DNA of 64,000 bases from Nemophila menziesii. Taxonomy: Eukaryota; Streptophyta; Magnoliopsida; Boraginales; Hydrophyllaceae. The stretch spans positions 18,785,001-18,849,000 of the forward strand of contig JARWIR010000018.1 of assembly GCA_029959085.1 (NCBI GenBank). The letters are read 5' to 3'. Below, piece after piece: positions 35,303-47,104 of the stretch (the stretch's first letter is position 1; each line of letters begins with the position of its first letter). Position numbers and translations under genes: made by a program. The notes beneath the pieces are model-generated. The model did not search any database and was not told the DNA's origin. It was given only the letters and a program-made list of their open reading frames with translations.

Positions 35303-37824
35303 AATTAAATACCACACAAACACAACTAAAATTTCATAACACAATCAATTATTACAATGTTGAAAAATATATACTAATTCCACCAAGATACAAAATAACA
35401 CATGAGATATCGAAATACTCCTCATTATCTTGACCTGTATAAATCTGTATTAATGAAGGACAATTTATTATAAATGAACTAGTAATGTGCACTATTAAAG
35501 TATCTATATAAGTGAATAAAACTTACTAGTCTGTCTTGTAACCATCCGGGGTTACAAATTTATCGTTACCATCAATGTATATAGATTTCTCCGACAAGTC
35601 ATCTCATACCCATCCAATGTGTCATTAAGAATTTCATCTTCATCTTTGATCTATGGATCGTGCCCCAATGCAGTAGTATCAATCTATATGTCTTCTCTAG
35701 AACTAAAAATGTAATTGTGACCCATCTCTGACATCGACTATAGAAATGGTGATAGATGATATTTATTCCGCACCTCACAAATTGAGATTCGGTCCGTGCA
35801 AGTCATTCATCTCGCATACAAAATTCTACCCTTTTGAGTCTTCAATGTGATTATTCATCGATAAAGAAGACCTTTTTTGCTTGGGTAGCCAATATATAAG
35901 GCCAATCACTACACCAGAAAGAAGTTGTGTTGATCATTGTTGGTCTGTAGTTTGACCTCCTTTTTTTTCTCGCTTGTATGTGTTATACCACTCACACTCG
36001 AACAACACAACCTAACAATTATCACCAAACACGACCTTCAAAATTTTGATTAATTCACATTCGTAAGAAATTTATTACTGATAGTTGGTGGGGCCTAGGG
36101 TGTGATAAAATAAGATATAATTAACGTGCAAAATAACACCCTAAAGCTACACGGTTCTGCAAGTATACAGATCGTATGCAAGTTTTAGTTAAAAGATTAA
36201 GATTCGTTCCGCAGAGACTACGAAGGTTAGATGAATCTTATGCAAATACCAAGTGCAAATAAATTAAAGCTAGATTAACTAAACGCAAATAAAAGTAAAG
36301 ATAAATAGATGGATTTGAGAAAATGATTAACTAAATTAGACTAAGAATTAAAAGACAGAAAATAAATACGAAAGAGAAGTGATATGAGAATATAGCTCAA
36401 GTTATTAGCATGTAATCCCCACTAGTTTTGCCGTTCTAAACATGTAAGGGTGAATTATGTAGTATTTCCCTAATCGGTCCCAATTCGCTATCGGTAGTTT
36501 AAAATAGGATTTACCTGTGTCAATAAGGCTTCCTAAGCAAACTTTTCCTGTAATTGGTAAATAGTCACAAGAACTAAACCATAGTGATTATCTAGCTAGG
36601 TTGGGTTGTCAGATCAAACCTAAAACTAAACGTTGTGTGCTAAATATGCAATTAAACACCGTTGTCAATGGTATCCTAATTACTAGATGGTAATTCTAAT
36701 GGCTGCAGTCCACAAGAACACAGAATATAAATCCAAACACATAAACAGAGAATAAAAACTATAATTCTATTTAAAACATTAAATTCCCAAATTAGATAGA
36801 TGTCAATCAAAACTAGGGTTCATACATATATGCTAAAACTCAAGCTAAAGAAATTTAGTTCATAAAAGAAAAGAAAGAAATTACAAATCTAAAGGTAGAA
36901 GAAGACATTGTTGATGAACAGCTCCTTCCAAACTTCTCTCTTGTGTTGTAAGCTTCCTCTTGTTTTAAGGTTTCACCAAGGATGATTTAAGAGTGTTAAG
37001 AGGCTGTATTTATAGTGTATAGGTTGACCTAAATCGTTTCTTGGAGATAACTCTAAGTAACAGACTCCTGGCCCAACTCGAATTCATAAGGAAATAAAGA
37101 TAAACACTGCTGGACCGTTTTGAGCGTATCTTCTTCGTTATTGGTCGGATTGAGCTCCATAAGATACCAAAAGAATCGCAACAGAATTATCTTGACCCTA
37201 AAGAAGGAAATTATCAAATTCGGCCTATTTCTTAGGTAAAAACACACATCTTTAGACGTGTATGCAGAATCCCAGATTTAGGCAGCTTTTCCTTTTCCAT
37301 CTTTTTAGCCTTTGTTTCCTTATCTCCAATTACCATGCAAATCTCTTTCCATAAGTTGTTGTCTTTGACTTGGACTCTAATTAATCTCCATAATTATCTT
37401 TAAAGCTTCACACTAAATAAACAATTAAACCCAATATGCTCTAAAAATATTATGTTACTAAATCAAGACTCAACATAGGAAAGTGCACTAAATTAAGCTA
37501 AAATCAACCTATAAACTAATAAATAAGCCTAAAATGATGTCTCATGAGTATATTTTATTATCACAAATGAGGAGACATCAATAGTGCAGACCTCGTAATA
37601 TTGAGTCACTCTCGTTTCCCTTTTTTCATGAGATACCCACTTGACACCATTTATAATACATGAATCAAATCTATGTATGGCACCGTGGGACATATTGACC
37701 AATGGAATAAATTCATCAGTATCACGTGAACCTTTGACTATATGCATTGAATACACATACAGATAAAAACAATTAATAGTTGTAATATTGTTTTAACAAT
37801 ACTAAAATCAACACAGAAGGAGGG
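35303..37824 (-). pseudogene. CACTA (En/Spm) transposon protein remnant, split by a solo LTR
   Basis: Minus strand, two parts (37824-37581 and 36085-35303). Fragments NGVKWVSHEKR and YYEVCTID (37640-37570) and, after the insertion, ILATQAKKVFFIDE (near 35870) resemble the DUF4216-type C-terminal region of plant CACTA proteins. The last residues (TPDGYKTD then stop, about 35526) match the C-terminus of the copy at 62054. Stops and frameshifts throughout. The paired remnant at 61780-62860 has no insertion at this point. Confidence 0.7.
36086..37580 (-). mobile_element. Solo LTR of an Athila-like element
   Basis: 1,495 bp, TGGTGGGGCC...GACATCA, flanked by the exact 5-bp duplication ATAGT (36081-36085, 37581-37585). 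It is related over its length to the LTRs at 38956-40492 and 45641-47104. No interior is present, so LTR-LTR recombination removed it. Confidence 0.9.
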
Positions 37825-38955
37825 TGACTTCCGACAAGTGTATGAGTCATTGACAAGTAATAAAATTGATAAGTATAAAGGGATTATCTTCTCCACAAGG
37901 CTATCGAGGTTAAATCAATGTATTTAAGCTTATGGAAGTGTAAATGATGTCTCCCCATTTGTGATGATTTCATCTTAGTTAAAGACATCATTTTAGGTGT
38001 ATTTATTAGGATATAGGTCGTTTTTTATATTATTCAATTTTTCTATTTCTTGTCTTGATTTGATTATTTATTATTTTTAGAGCATATTGGGTTTAATTGT
38101 TTGTTAAATGTGAAGCTTTAAAAATATATGGTAATTAATTAGATGCCAAGTCAATTCTAAGAGATAAAGGAAAGAAGATAATGATGGAAATTGGAGATAA
38201 AGGAAATAAATATGAAAAAGGAAAAGATAAAGTTGCCAAATAAATCTGAATTCAGCAGCTACGACCATAAAAGTACTCATAACTCAAAAACGGCTGGAAA
38301 TTTGGAGGAATGGTCCAAAGAAAAAGTGAATATCTTTCCGAGATGATCAGTTTCGACATATGGAACACGTAAATCGGAGCTATATTGAAGAAGTTACGGC
38401 CAAAACAAAACAACACCAAAATCTAACCTTTTCTATATTTTACGGTTACGAATTTGAGTTAGACTAGAATTCCATTACTTGCCTTCCAGTCCAAGAGAGC
38501 GTTTTAGGGTTCCGTTTACCTTATTAATACACCCTCTAATCAAAAGAAACACATCATTGGCAAATATTTAAGCCAAGAAGAAGCTTACATCAAGAGAAGA
38601 AAAGTCTGAAAGGAGCTGAATACTACACCATGTCTTCACAAGCCTTCGAATTTGTAATTGTTTTCTTTTCTTCTTCTAGTATGAACAAATTTAACCTAGA
38701 AGTGAGATTTAGCATATATGTATGAACCCTAGTTCTTGTTTAAACGTCTATCTAATTTGGGATACCATCGTATTTAAATTGAATTTATGTTTTATTCTCT
38801 GTTTTAAGTGCTTTGATTTATTGACTGTTTTCCTTGCTAGTGCACGAGTATAGGATTACCTTAACAGTAGTTAGATGGTCGCCCGGAAGGGGTGTTTAAC
38901 TATTAAAACACCACATAAACGTTTAGCATTAGGAATTGGTTCTGACAATACCAGC

Positions 38956-40492
38956 TGGTGTCGCCTAGGGTGTGATAAAATAATGGATAAAATAATGGAT
39001 AAAATATGTGAAAATAAACAACTTAGGCTTGGAACAGTTCTACAAGTATACATGATGTACGGAAGTTTTAATGATAAATAGAATTCGTTCCTCAGAGACT
39101 ACGAAAGTTAGGAAGAACTTATGCAATTTATCTAGTGCAGATATAAAAGCTAGAACTAATAATACGCAGGAAAATAAAGACTAAGGAGATTTTTATTTGA
39201 TTTTTATAAAGAGAAAATTAAAATTAATAAAGTAAAGACAAGAAAAGTAAATAAAAGAAAAAAAGATAGTATGATAGTTTAGCCTGGGAAATTAGCAAGT
39301 AATCCCCACTAGTCTTGTCTATTCTAAACATGTAAGGGTGAATCATGTAGTATTACAATAATCGGCCTCAATCGCGAGGTAATTTCAGATAGGGTTATCC
39401 TGTGTCAAGAGGGTCCTAAACAAACTTTTACTTCAATTGATTAAATGGTGATAACACAAAACCATAATGATTATCTAGTTAGGTTGGGTTGTCAGGACCA
39501 AATTCATACACTAGATGTTATGTGTTGTTTCCATAGTTAAACACCCCTTATGGGTGATCGCCTAACTACTATTAAGGTAATCCTATACGTTTGCAACCGC
39601 AAAGAAAACAGACAGTAAATCAAAACACATAAACAGAGAAATCAAACATGGATTCAATTTAAAACATATAATTCCCAAATTAGATAGATGTTCAAACAAT
39701 TCTAGGGTTCATACATATATGCTAAATCTCAAGATAAAATTATTTAATTCATACTAAAGAAAGAAAAGAAAACAATTACAGATTTGAAGGTTGAAGAAGA
39801 CATGATATGGTGTTCAACTCCTTCCAGACTTCTATTCTTGTGTTGTAAGCTTCTTCCTGACTTAAAGACTAGCCAAGGATATGTTTCTGATGATAAGAGG
39901 GTTTATTTATAGGGTATAAGAAACCCTAAAACGTTTCTTGGAGTATAAGATAGGTATCGGACTCCAAGCCCAACTCAAATTCGTAACCCTAAAATATAGA
40001 AAAGGTAAGATTCTGATGTTGTTTTGTTTTGGCCGTAACTGCTTCAATATTTATCCGTTTGATGCGTTCCAATAGTCAAAACTGATAGTCTCGAAATTCT
40101 CTTTAACTTTTCTTTATACCATTCTTCCAAATTCCTATCCAATCTTTAGTTATGATCACTTTTATGTTTGTAGCTTCTAGAATTCAGATTTATTTGGCAA
40201 CTTTATCTTTTCCTTTTTCATATTTCTTTCGTTTATCTTCAATTTCCATGTTTATCCTCTTTCCTTTATCTTTGAGAATTAACTTGGCATCTAATTAATT
40301 ACCATATATCTTTAAAACTTCACAATTAACAAACAATTAAACCCAATATGCTCTAAAAATAATATATAATTAAATCAAGACATGAAATAGGAAAGTGTAC
40401 TAAATCATGAGAAAATCAACCTATAACCTAATAAATACACCTAAAATGATGTCTCCAAGATAGATTAAATCATCACAAATGGGGAGACATCA
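38956..40492 (-). repeat. 3' LTR of the nested element
   Basis: TGGTGTCGCC...GACATCA. Minus-strand TATAAATA at 39904-39911. Aligns with 45641-47104 throughout, with small indels; the LTR at 45641 lacks a short piece near its 47020 end. Confidence 0.9.
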
Positions 40493-40505
40493 AGACCCCC
40501 AACTC
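40493..40505 (-). other. Polypurine tract of the nested element
   Basis: Minus strand GAGTTGGGGGTCT immediately before TGATG of the 3' LTR. Confidence 0.85.
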
Positions 40506-42019
40506 AAAGTTGTATCGTCCCGATATAATAAAAAATAAAAATAAAGAACCATAGGGTAGTCAAATTTTAAACAAGAAGAAGTAGAAGGAGAATAAGAACA
40601 GAACACAATGAATGATCCTAGAGCATAATATCTAAAAAATCTCATGTAGTAATGCTCAAGAAATAATGCACACGTATGCTTAATATATACATAATCAACA
40701 ATCCATAAATTCAAATCTAGATTAATTTTGCAATGCCAGAATGAGAGTTCTCAACTCAGTTCGTGCTAATGGCTATAGGTTGTTCATAGGTCCTAATATA
40801 GCATCCAATGGTCCACTCACCTACTACCTAATAGCTCAATTGTTTCTCCATCAAGCAGTTAGAAATCCTAAGGTCTTTACGGTTATAACGGGGCTTAGGG
40901 ACGGTGTGGTATATTTGGATAATGAAAAGTGAGCTTTTAGCTCTCTCCTCACATTCCATCAAAGAATCGCCCTAGAGCTTGAGTTTTCACTCGATGATGT
41001 TCTCACTCAACCCAATTTTTGATGCTTTAAAGTGCATCCCCAATTAATCCCAAACAAAAACTTTCATGATGATATACAAATTCCACTTTGCCGGTCCGAA
41101 TATATATACTTTTCATATCAATTTTCTTTCTTTTGTATAGCTATGACTATCTTTTTGATGTTGAGATATCACGCTATTTTTTTTTCTTTTCAATTCATGC
41201 TTTTCAGCTTTTTTTATTCACTATTACCCCGGTAAAGGGTTACAATAATAACTTTTTCATCATCAATAAAATCACAATTAAAATTTCCCAAACCCAATGT
41301 TCCCAATGATGAAACCCACCACCCCAAACTCAAGCTCTAAAAACGACTTGTCTCAAGTTTTGCAATTCGAGTGCGGGTCATATAGATAAGTCCTAAAAAT
41401 TAAGGGGTATAGTTTATAATGTGGTTAATTAAAAGGCTATAGAAAGGCTCAGAGAGGCTAAGACGGATAAATAATAACAATAATTAAATAAAAGAGTGAG
41501 AAGGCTAAAAAGGCTTCAAGTGGCTTCAATATGAAAGAACTGTCATATTCACTTTTCTAACTGCTGGATTTTGTTACTTTTTCACTACTAGTTCATAGAC
41601 AAGCGGGTTTTCAACTAATTTCAAACCTCACGTTCTACACACCAAATAACTCTCCCTAAGTTTCAAAATAACTTCTTAGCATTTCTCATTAACTTTTCTA
41701 TCTTTTATTTCCTGTTTTCTTACATGCATACTAAACATATTTGTAACACCTTTCGAAAACATACTACTTACTATCATTAACTTAATTATACCATGCTAAA
41801 ATAGGTACATTCAACATATTCTATGCCTATTCAAACTTAAAAAATTAAATTTTATACAAAAACGGAAAGGAAGATGAGGAAGAATCCCCACCCCCAACTC
41901 AAAAGTGAGTCGTGTCCCCACGACTCGAAAAAGACTCAAGAAAGAAATAATATTTAAAATTAGTATAAATATTGCACATAAAGAAATGGTAAGGAAGAAA
42001 GAAAACATACTCTTCGAGG
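40506..42019. other. Non-coding 3' interior of the nested element
   Basis: No gene. On the minus strand it holds two extra polypurine motifs (41315-41331 and 41882-41900) and a perfect hairpin GAGTCGTG-GGGA-CACGACTC (41907-41926). It corresponds to 32800-34140 of the plus-strand element. Confidence 0.6.
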
Positions 42020-42731
42020 CTATTGCCTTGCATTATAGTCATCCAAGATAGGATTTGCTGGATCTTTCTTTAATTGCTCAAGGAGTGTTATGATTTGCTC
42101 ATTTTCTTCTTTTGAAAGTTGCGTAGTTCCTCTCAAAACTTTCATGATCCAAGAATTGTCAATATTGTTACTCTTCATAAACTCAAGTGTCTCTTCTTCA
42201 CCCAAAATCACATTCGATTTCCAAACAAGACACGTGATCATAGTAGGATATTGCATATTAAATAACGACATGGGAGAGACCGAAAATCGCATCACCTCCT
42301 CGTAGATCAGTTGTTCCACATCCTCTTCTTCTCCTCTCAAAATACTATTCAACAAGATAGTGTTCTTTAGAACGTCTTACCATGAAAGTAGACCAACCCA
42401 ATCTTTCACCAATCTCCAAGAACCGTCCTGTATTCTCCTTTACCAACTTCTTCTTCAAATACTTACTATAAGCAAAAGGAAGTTCCTGTAATTGTTTCTT
42501 CGCAGAAGCTATCAGGGCCCTTGAAGCTTTCTCTTTTTCCTCGGGTGCAGGACCTTCGATCTGTAGAGGTTGTGTTGTTTTCTTCACGAAAGCTGGAACC
42601 TTTTTGCCCATTGAATCAAACACAGCTAGCTGACCTCTCTTCTCTTGACCTGTTTTACCCTTTGTGTTGGAACTAGAACTTTTCTCACTTGATTTCTTCT
42701 CAATAGAACCCAATACCTTGATTTTCTTCAT
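42020..42731 (-). pseudogene. Second coding remnant of the nested element, unknown
   Basis: Two overlapping minus-strand frames: 42731-42345 (128 codons, basic and Ser/Lys-rich at the N-terminus, then RFLEIGERLGWSTFMVRRS) and 42355-42020 (111 codons, acidic, with EEDVEQLIYEEVMRFSVSP). They overlap by 11 bases in different frames, so a frameshift probably split one protein of about 235 residues. It lies where Athila elements carry their extra 3' ORF. I cannot confirm homology to env-like proteins. Confidence 0.45.
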
Positions 42732-43195
42732 TCCCTTACAGTAGATAATGTTTATGTTCTCTTAATCATCTCAATTGACCCCCAAATCAAAGCTTTAACC
42801 ACTCTTAAAATTTGAAACTCTTTATTATTGGTTGTACAAGCTTTATTTGGGTCATGAAAGGTGTTTTGATGATGATTCTCGATGTGGGTAAGATGGATTC
42901 TTGATAGATTGGTATGGATCTAAGAAATTGTTGGATGAATTTCTGAAATTTAAGCTTTTGATTCTTGGATTCAATGTGTTTTGGTATGATATGGGTGGTT
43001 GAATCTTCTTTGTAATGATGTGGAGAGAAGATTTGATGTGTTTTTATGGTGATTGGGTAGTTTTTTGATGTTTGGAGAAGGTTTGATGAAGCTTTAATGG
43101 AGTTGGGAGAGGTTTGGAGAAGAATGAGCGGCTTAAGGATTGTAAAATTCGTAATAGACTAACCTTCCTCTTCTTTATAACCTAAAAATCGAAAT

Positions 43196-43470
43196 TTTCT
43201 CTCTCCAGCGGCGCAGACCGGCTTACCGGCGGTATGGGACGGCATACCGGTGAGTTGCTCTTTGAAAACTCTCCTTCGGCAAAAAACCCTATTCTTGAAC
43301 CCGAGGCCTCGTGTTTTTGTCTGACCGGTATACCGGCGGTATGGGCCGGCATATACCGGTGTACTATTTCTCGAACATGCACCTCTCGGCAAAGAACCCG
43401 AGTCGTGTACCCGAGGGCTCCCCTTTTTGACCCGCCGGCTTACCGGTCATGCGACTAGCATACCGTGGGC
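43196..43470. repeat. GC-rich CCGGTATACCGG-type repeats
   Basis: Two and a half tandem units of about 125 bp. Each holds an inverted cluster (ACCGGCTTACCGGCGGTATG, then ATACCGGTG) and 'ctcggcaaagaacccgag'-like sequence. Placed between gag and the 3' ORF, as is the similar cluster at 31320-31910. Overlapping reading frames on both strands are artefacts. Confidence 0.65.
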
Positions 43471-44065
43471 GAATCAGAATATGCCTAAAAAATTTGTTTT
43501 TCCTCCCAAACTCGATTTCTTTAATACCTAGACATCAAAAACACTAATACCTTTCTCAAATACGCAATATCAACTAAAAAAACTAAACTAAACATGAATT
43601 AAAAACATAAAAACATAAAGAATTGCGGGTTGTCTTCCGTACAACACTTTTATTTAACGTCTTTTAAAGTTAGATGTGTTACCTCGGTCATGGTTGGACA
43701 TAACCTCCACAGCAACAAGCAAGTTTATTAATAATTGGCATGCGAAATTTGAATCCCTTGCCTTTCACTCCCATGAACTTTTCAGATCTATTCTTTATGT
43801 CCATGGATGGTTTCATCCAAAAGTCCTGGGGTGTATGCGCATCTTGGGGTAACTTTATTTCATGTGTAGCATTACACTCCTCTGGAAATCCATTCATCTC
43901 TTCAGTTTCTAAAATTCGTTTGTTAGAAAGAATGTCCTACATGAATTTAAGATATTTTGGCATTCTTGTGAGAGCTTCCACAAACGGGATGTTGATATAT
44001 AACTTGTTCACCATGTCACGTGATGGGAATGGTGGAGGAGGACGTGTGTTGTTTACCACTGAGCT

Positions 44066-45477
44066 CTATTTCTTTCCTGGTGTCTCTGGGACACTCTTTT
44101 GTTCAATTACCTCTTCCACCTTGTCTTTAACTGTTTCTTCAACCACTTTCTCAGTAATAGAGGTTGGTTCTGGTTCTACTCTAGGTGGAGGTAATTGTTT
44201 TCCACTTCTTAATTCAACTGCGTGACAAGCATAATCTTCTGGAGCAATACTATCACTTGGGAGTTGCCCTTTTGGCCTGTTTTGAAATGTATTCGCTATG
44301 TGTAATAGTGTATGCTCGAGATTCTTGATTACCTTGGACTGGGTTTGGATTCTTTGCTGGCCAATCTTTATATTTTCTTCAACTACTTTCATCATTGCAG
44401 CCATACTTGAATACAAACTCGAAGGTTGCTTTTGTGTAGATTGTTGCATTGAATATTGAGGTGGTTCTTGATAAGCTTCGGTATAGATTGGCGCTTCTTG
44501 ATAACTTTATTTATAGATCGGCGCTTCTTGATAGATAGGTTGTGGTGGATTGTAAGATTGAGGTCGAGATTGATAATAAGTCTCTTGATTTCCGACTCAA
44601 TTTTAATTTTGTGGGGACTGATAATTAGCGTAACTCCTTGAGGATGATAATAACCATTAGAATAATGGTTTATTTGATGAGATACAAAGGAAATCGAAGC
44701 TAGATTATTTATACAATTCTCCCACGAATGGTTTCGTGCTCCACAACCTGGACATGAAGGTAAAGTATATACTAAATACACCTGAGCTATTGTGCGCGCT
44801 TGTTATCGTAATTCCTTGAGTTGTTCGTTTAACTCTTCGAGCCTTGGAGATTCTAAGGTCTCTTCTTGTTTTTCTGTTTCAATCGGCCAACTTCTCTCGG
44901 TCTCGAGAACTTTCTCCATAATATTTTCAGCTTCTTCAGGATCTAATAACACAAAACCTTTATCTCCTAACAAATTTGCTCTTCTTCTAGACTCGTTATT
45001 GAGTCCTCCATAGAACATGGTTAATGAATATTCTGGCGATGATGCATGGAATGGACATCTCGCCTTCATCTCGTTAAAACGTAAAAATGCTTCACCAACA
45101 CTCTCTCCGCCTTCCTGCATAAATTGTTCAAGCTCCAACATATCTTTTAATCGTCTACTAACCGGATAAAATAGGTCTAGGAATTTGGATTGAAGCTTGT
45201 CCCAATCTGGAATAACATCAGGGTGTTGGGTATCGTACCAATTGCTTACACCTTCAGTAAAAAAGAACTGGAACATAATGTAATACATCTGCTCCTTTGT
45301 AACGCCTCTGGTAATATAAGAGTCACAGATTTGCATAAATTTCTTAACATACCGGACCGGATCTTGTTGTGCAGCACCGCTAAATTGTCCATGACTCGCA
45401 AATTGCGCTATCATGCCTAGATCTGGTCTAAATTTAGCGGCTTGGATTTCTAGAGTGCGGATTCCTCGTGGTTGCAC
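44066..45477 (-). pseudogene. Athila-like gag region with stop and frameshift
   Basis: Minus strand. The first 224 codons (45477-44803) have a retrotransposon gag fold signature: GAAQQDPVRYVKKFMQICDS, FFTEGVSNWY and the F-L-R-F-N-E block. TAA at 44803-44805 interrupts; the same frame then gives a zinc knuckle CPGCGARNHSWENC (CX2CX4HX4C, about 44755-44714). A frameshift follows, and the third part (44449-44066) has PKGQLPSDS and CHAVELRSGKQLPP, typical of the linker before protease in Athila gag. The protein would form the RNA-packaging particle. The polymerase part is absent. Confidence 0.82.
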
Positions 45478-45616
45478 TCTGAATGAGATGGGAAGTCAAG
45501 TCTCCTCGGGCTTTCCATCTGTAAAATCTATAAAAACTTAAACTAAAAGAAAAAGCGTAAAATAGAACTAACTGATATAATAGCATTAAATAAATGCACA
45601 AGGACTAACGATGTAG

Positions 45617-45634
45617 TCCCCGGTAGCGGCACCA
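45617..45634 (-). other. Primer-binding site of the nested element
   Basis: Minus strand TGGTGCCGCTACCGGGGA, just inside the 5' LTR edge at 45641. Two differences from the site at 29657-29674. Confidence 0.82.
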
Positions 45635-45640
45635 AAAATA

Positions 45641-47104
45641 TAGTGTCGCCTAGGGTGTGATAAAATAATGGATAAAATAAGTGCAAATAAACACCCTAGG
45701 CTGAGCACGGTTCTGCAAGTATAAAGGACTTATGCAAGTTTTAATGATAAATAGAATTCGTTCCTCAGAGACTACGAAAGTTAAGAAGAACTTATGCAAT
45801 TTATCTAGTGCAGATATAAAAACTAGAATTAATAATACGCGGGAAAATAAAGACTAAAGAGATTTTTATTTGGTTTTTATAAAGAGAAAATTAAAACTAA
45901 TAAAGTAAAGACAAAAAAAGTAAATAAAAGAAAAGAAGATAGTATGATAGTTTAGCCTGGGAAATTAGCAAGTAATCCCCACTAGTCTTGTCTATTCTAA
46001 ACATGTAAGGGTGAATCATGTAGTTTTACAATAATCGGCCTCAATCGCGAGGTAGTTTCAGATAGGGTTATCCTGTGTCAAGAGGGTCCTAAGCAAACTT
46101 TTCCTTCAATTGACTAAATGGTGATAACACCAAACCATAATGATTATCTAGTTAGGCTGGGTTGTCAGGACCAAATCCGTACACTAGATGTTATGTGTTG
46201 TTTCCATAGTTAAACACCCCTTATGGGTAATCGTCTAACTACTATTAAGGTAATCCTATACGTTTGCAACCGCAAAGAAAACAGACAGTAAATCAAAACA
46301 CATAAACAGAGAAATAAAACATGGATTCAATTTAAAACATATAATTCCCAAATTAGACAGACGTTTAAACAATTCTAGGGTTCATACATATATGCTAAAT
46401 CTCAAGCTAAAATCATTTAATTCATACTAAAGAAAGAAAAGAAATCAATTACAGATTTGAAGGTTGAAGAAGACATGATATGATGTTCAACTCCTTCCAG
46501 ACTTCTCTTCATGTGTTGTAAGATTCTTCCTGTCTTAAGGACTAGCCAGGGATATGTTTCGTATGATAAGAGGGTATATTTATAGGGTATGGGAAACCCT
46601 AAAACGTTTCTTGGAGTATAAGATAGGTATTGGACTCCAAGCCCAACTCAAATTCATTACCCTAAAATATAGAAAAGGTAATATCCTGATGCTGTTTTGT
46701 TTTGGCCGTAACTGCTTCAATACTTTTTCGTTTGACGCGTTCCAATAGCCGAAACTGATCGTCTCGGAAAGTTCTTTAACTTTTCTTTAGACTATTCTTT
46801 CAAATTCCTAGCCAATCTTGAGTTATGATCACTTTTATGTTTGTAGCTGCTGGAATTCAGATTTATTTGGCAACTTTATCTTTTCCTTTTTCATATTTCT
46901 TTCCTTTATCTCCAATTTCCATGTTTATCCTCTTTCCTTTATCTTTGAGAATTAACTTGGCATCTAATTAATTACCATATACCTTTAAAACTCACAATTA
47001 ACAAACAATTAAACCCAATATGCTCAATCGACCTATAACCTAATAAATACACCCAAAATGGTGTCTTTAAGATAGATTAAATCATCACAAATGGGGAGAC
47101 ATCA
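45641..47104 (-). repeat. 5' LTR of the nested element
   Basis: TAGTGTCGCC...GACATCA in window orientation. It drives transcription toward lower coordinates; a TATAAATA-type motif lies near 46575 on the minus strand. Confidence 0.9.

Noticed and set aside
42090..42305. Plus-strand frame over the second coding remnant
   Set aside because: Antisense shadow of 42355-42020.
43159..43458. Overlapping frames on both strands in the CCGG-rich block
   Set aside because: Stops are rare only because the DNA is GC-rich and palindromic.
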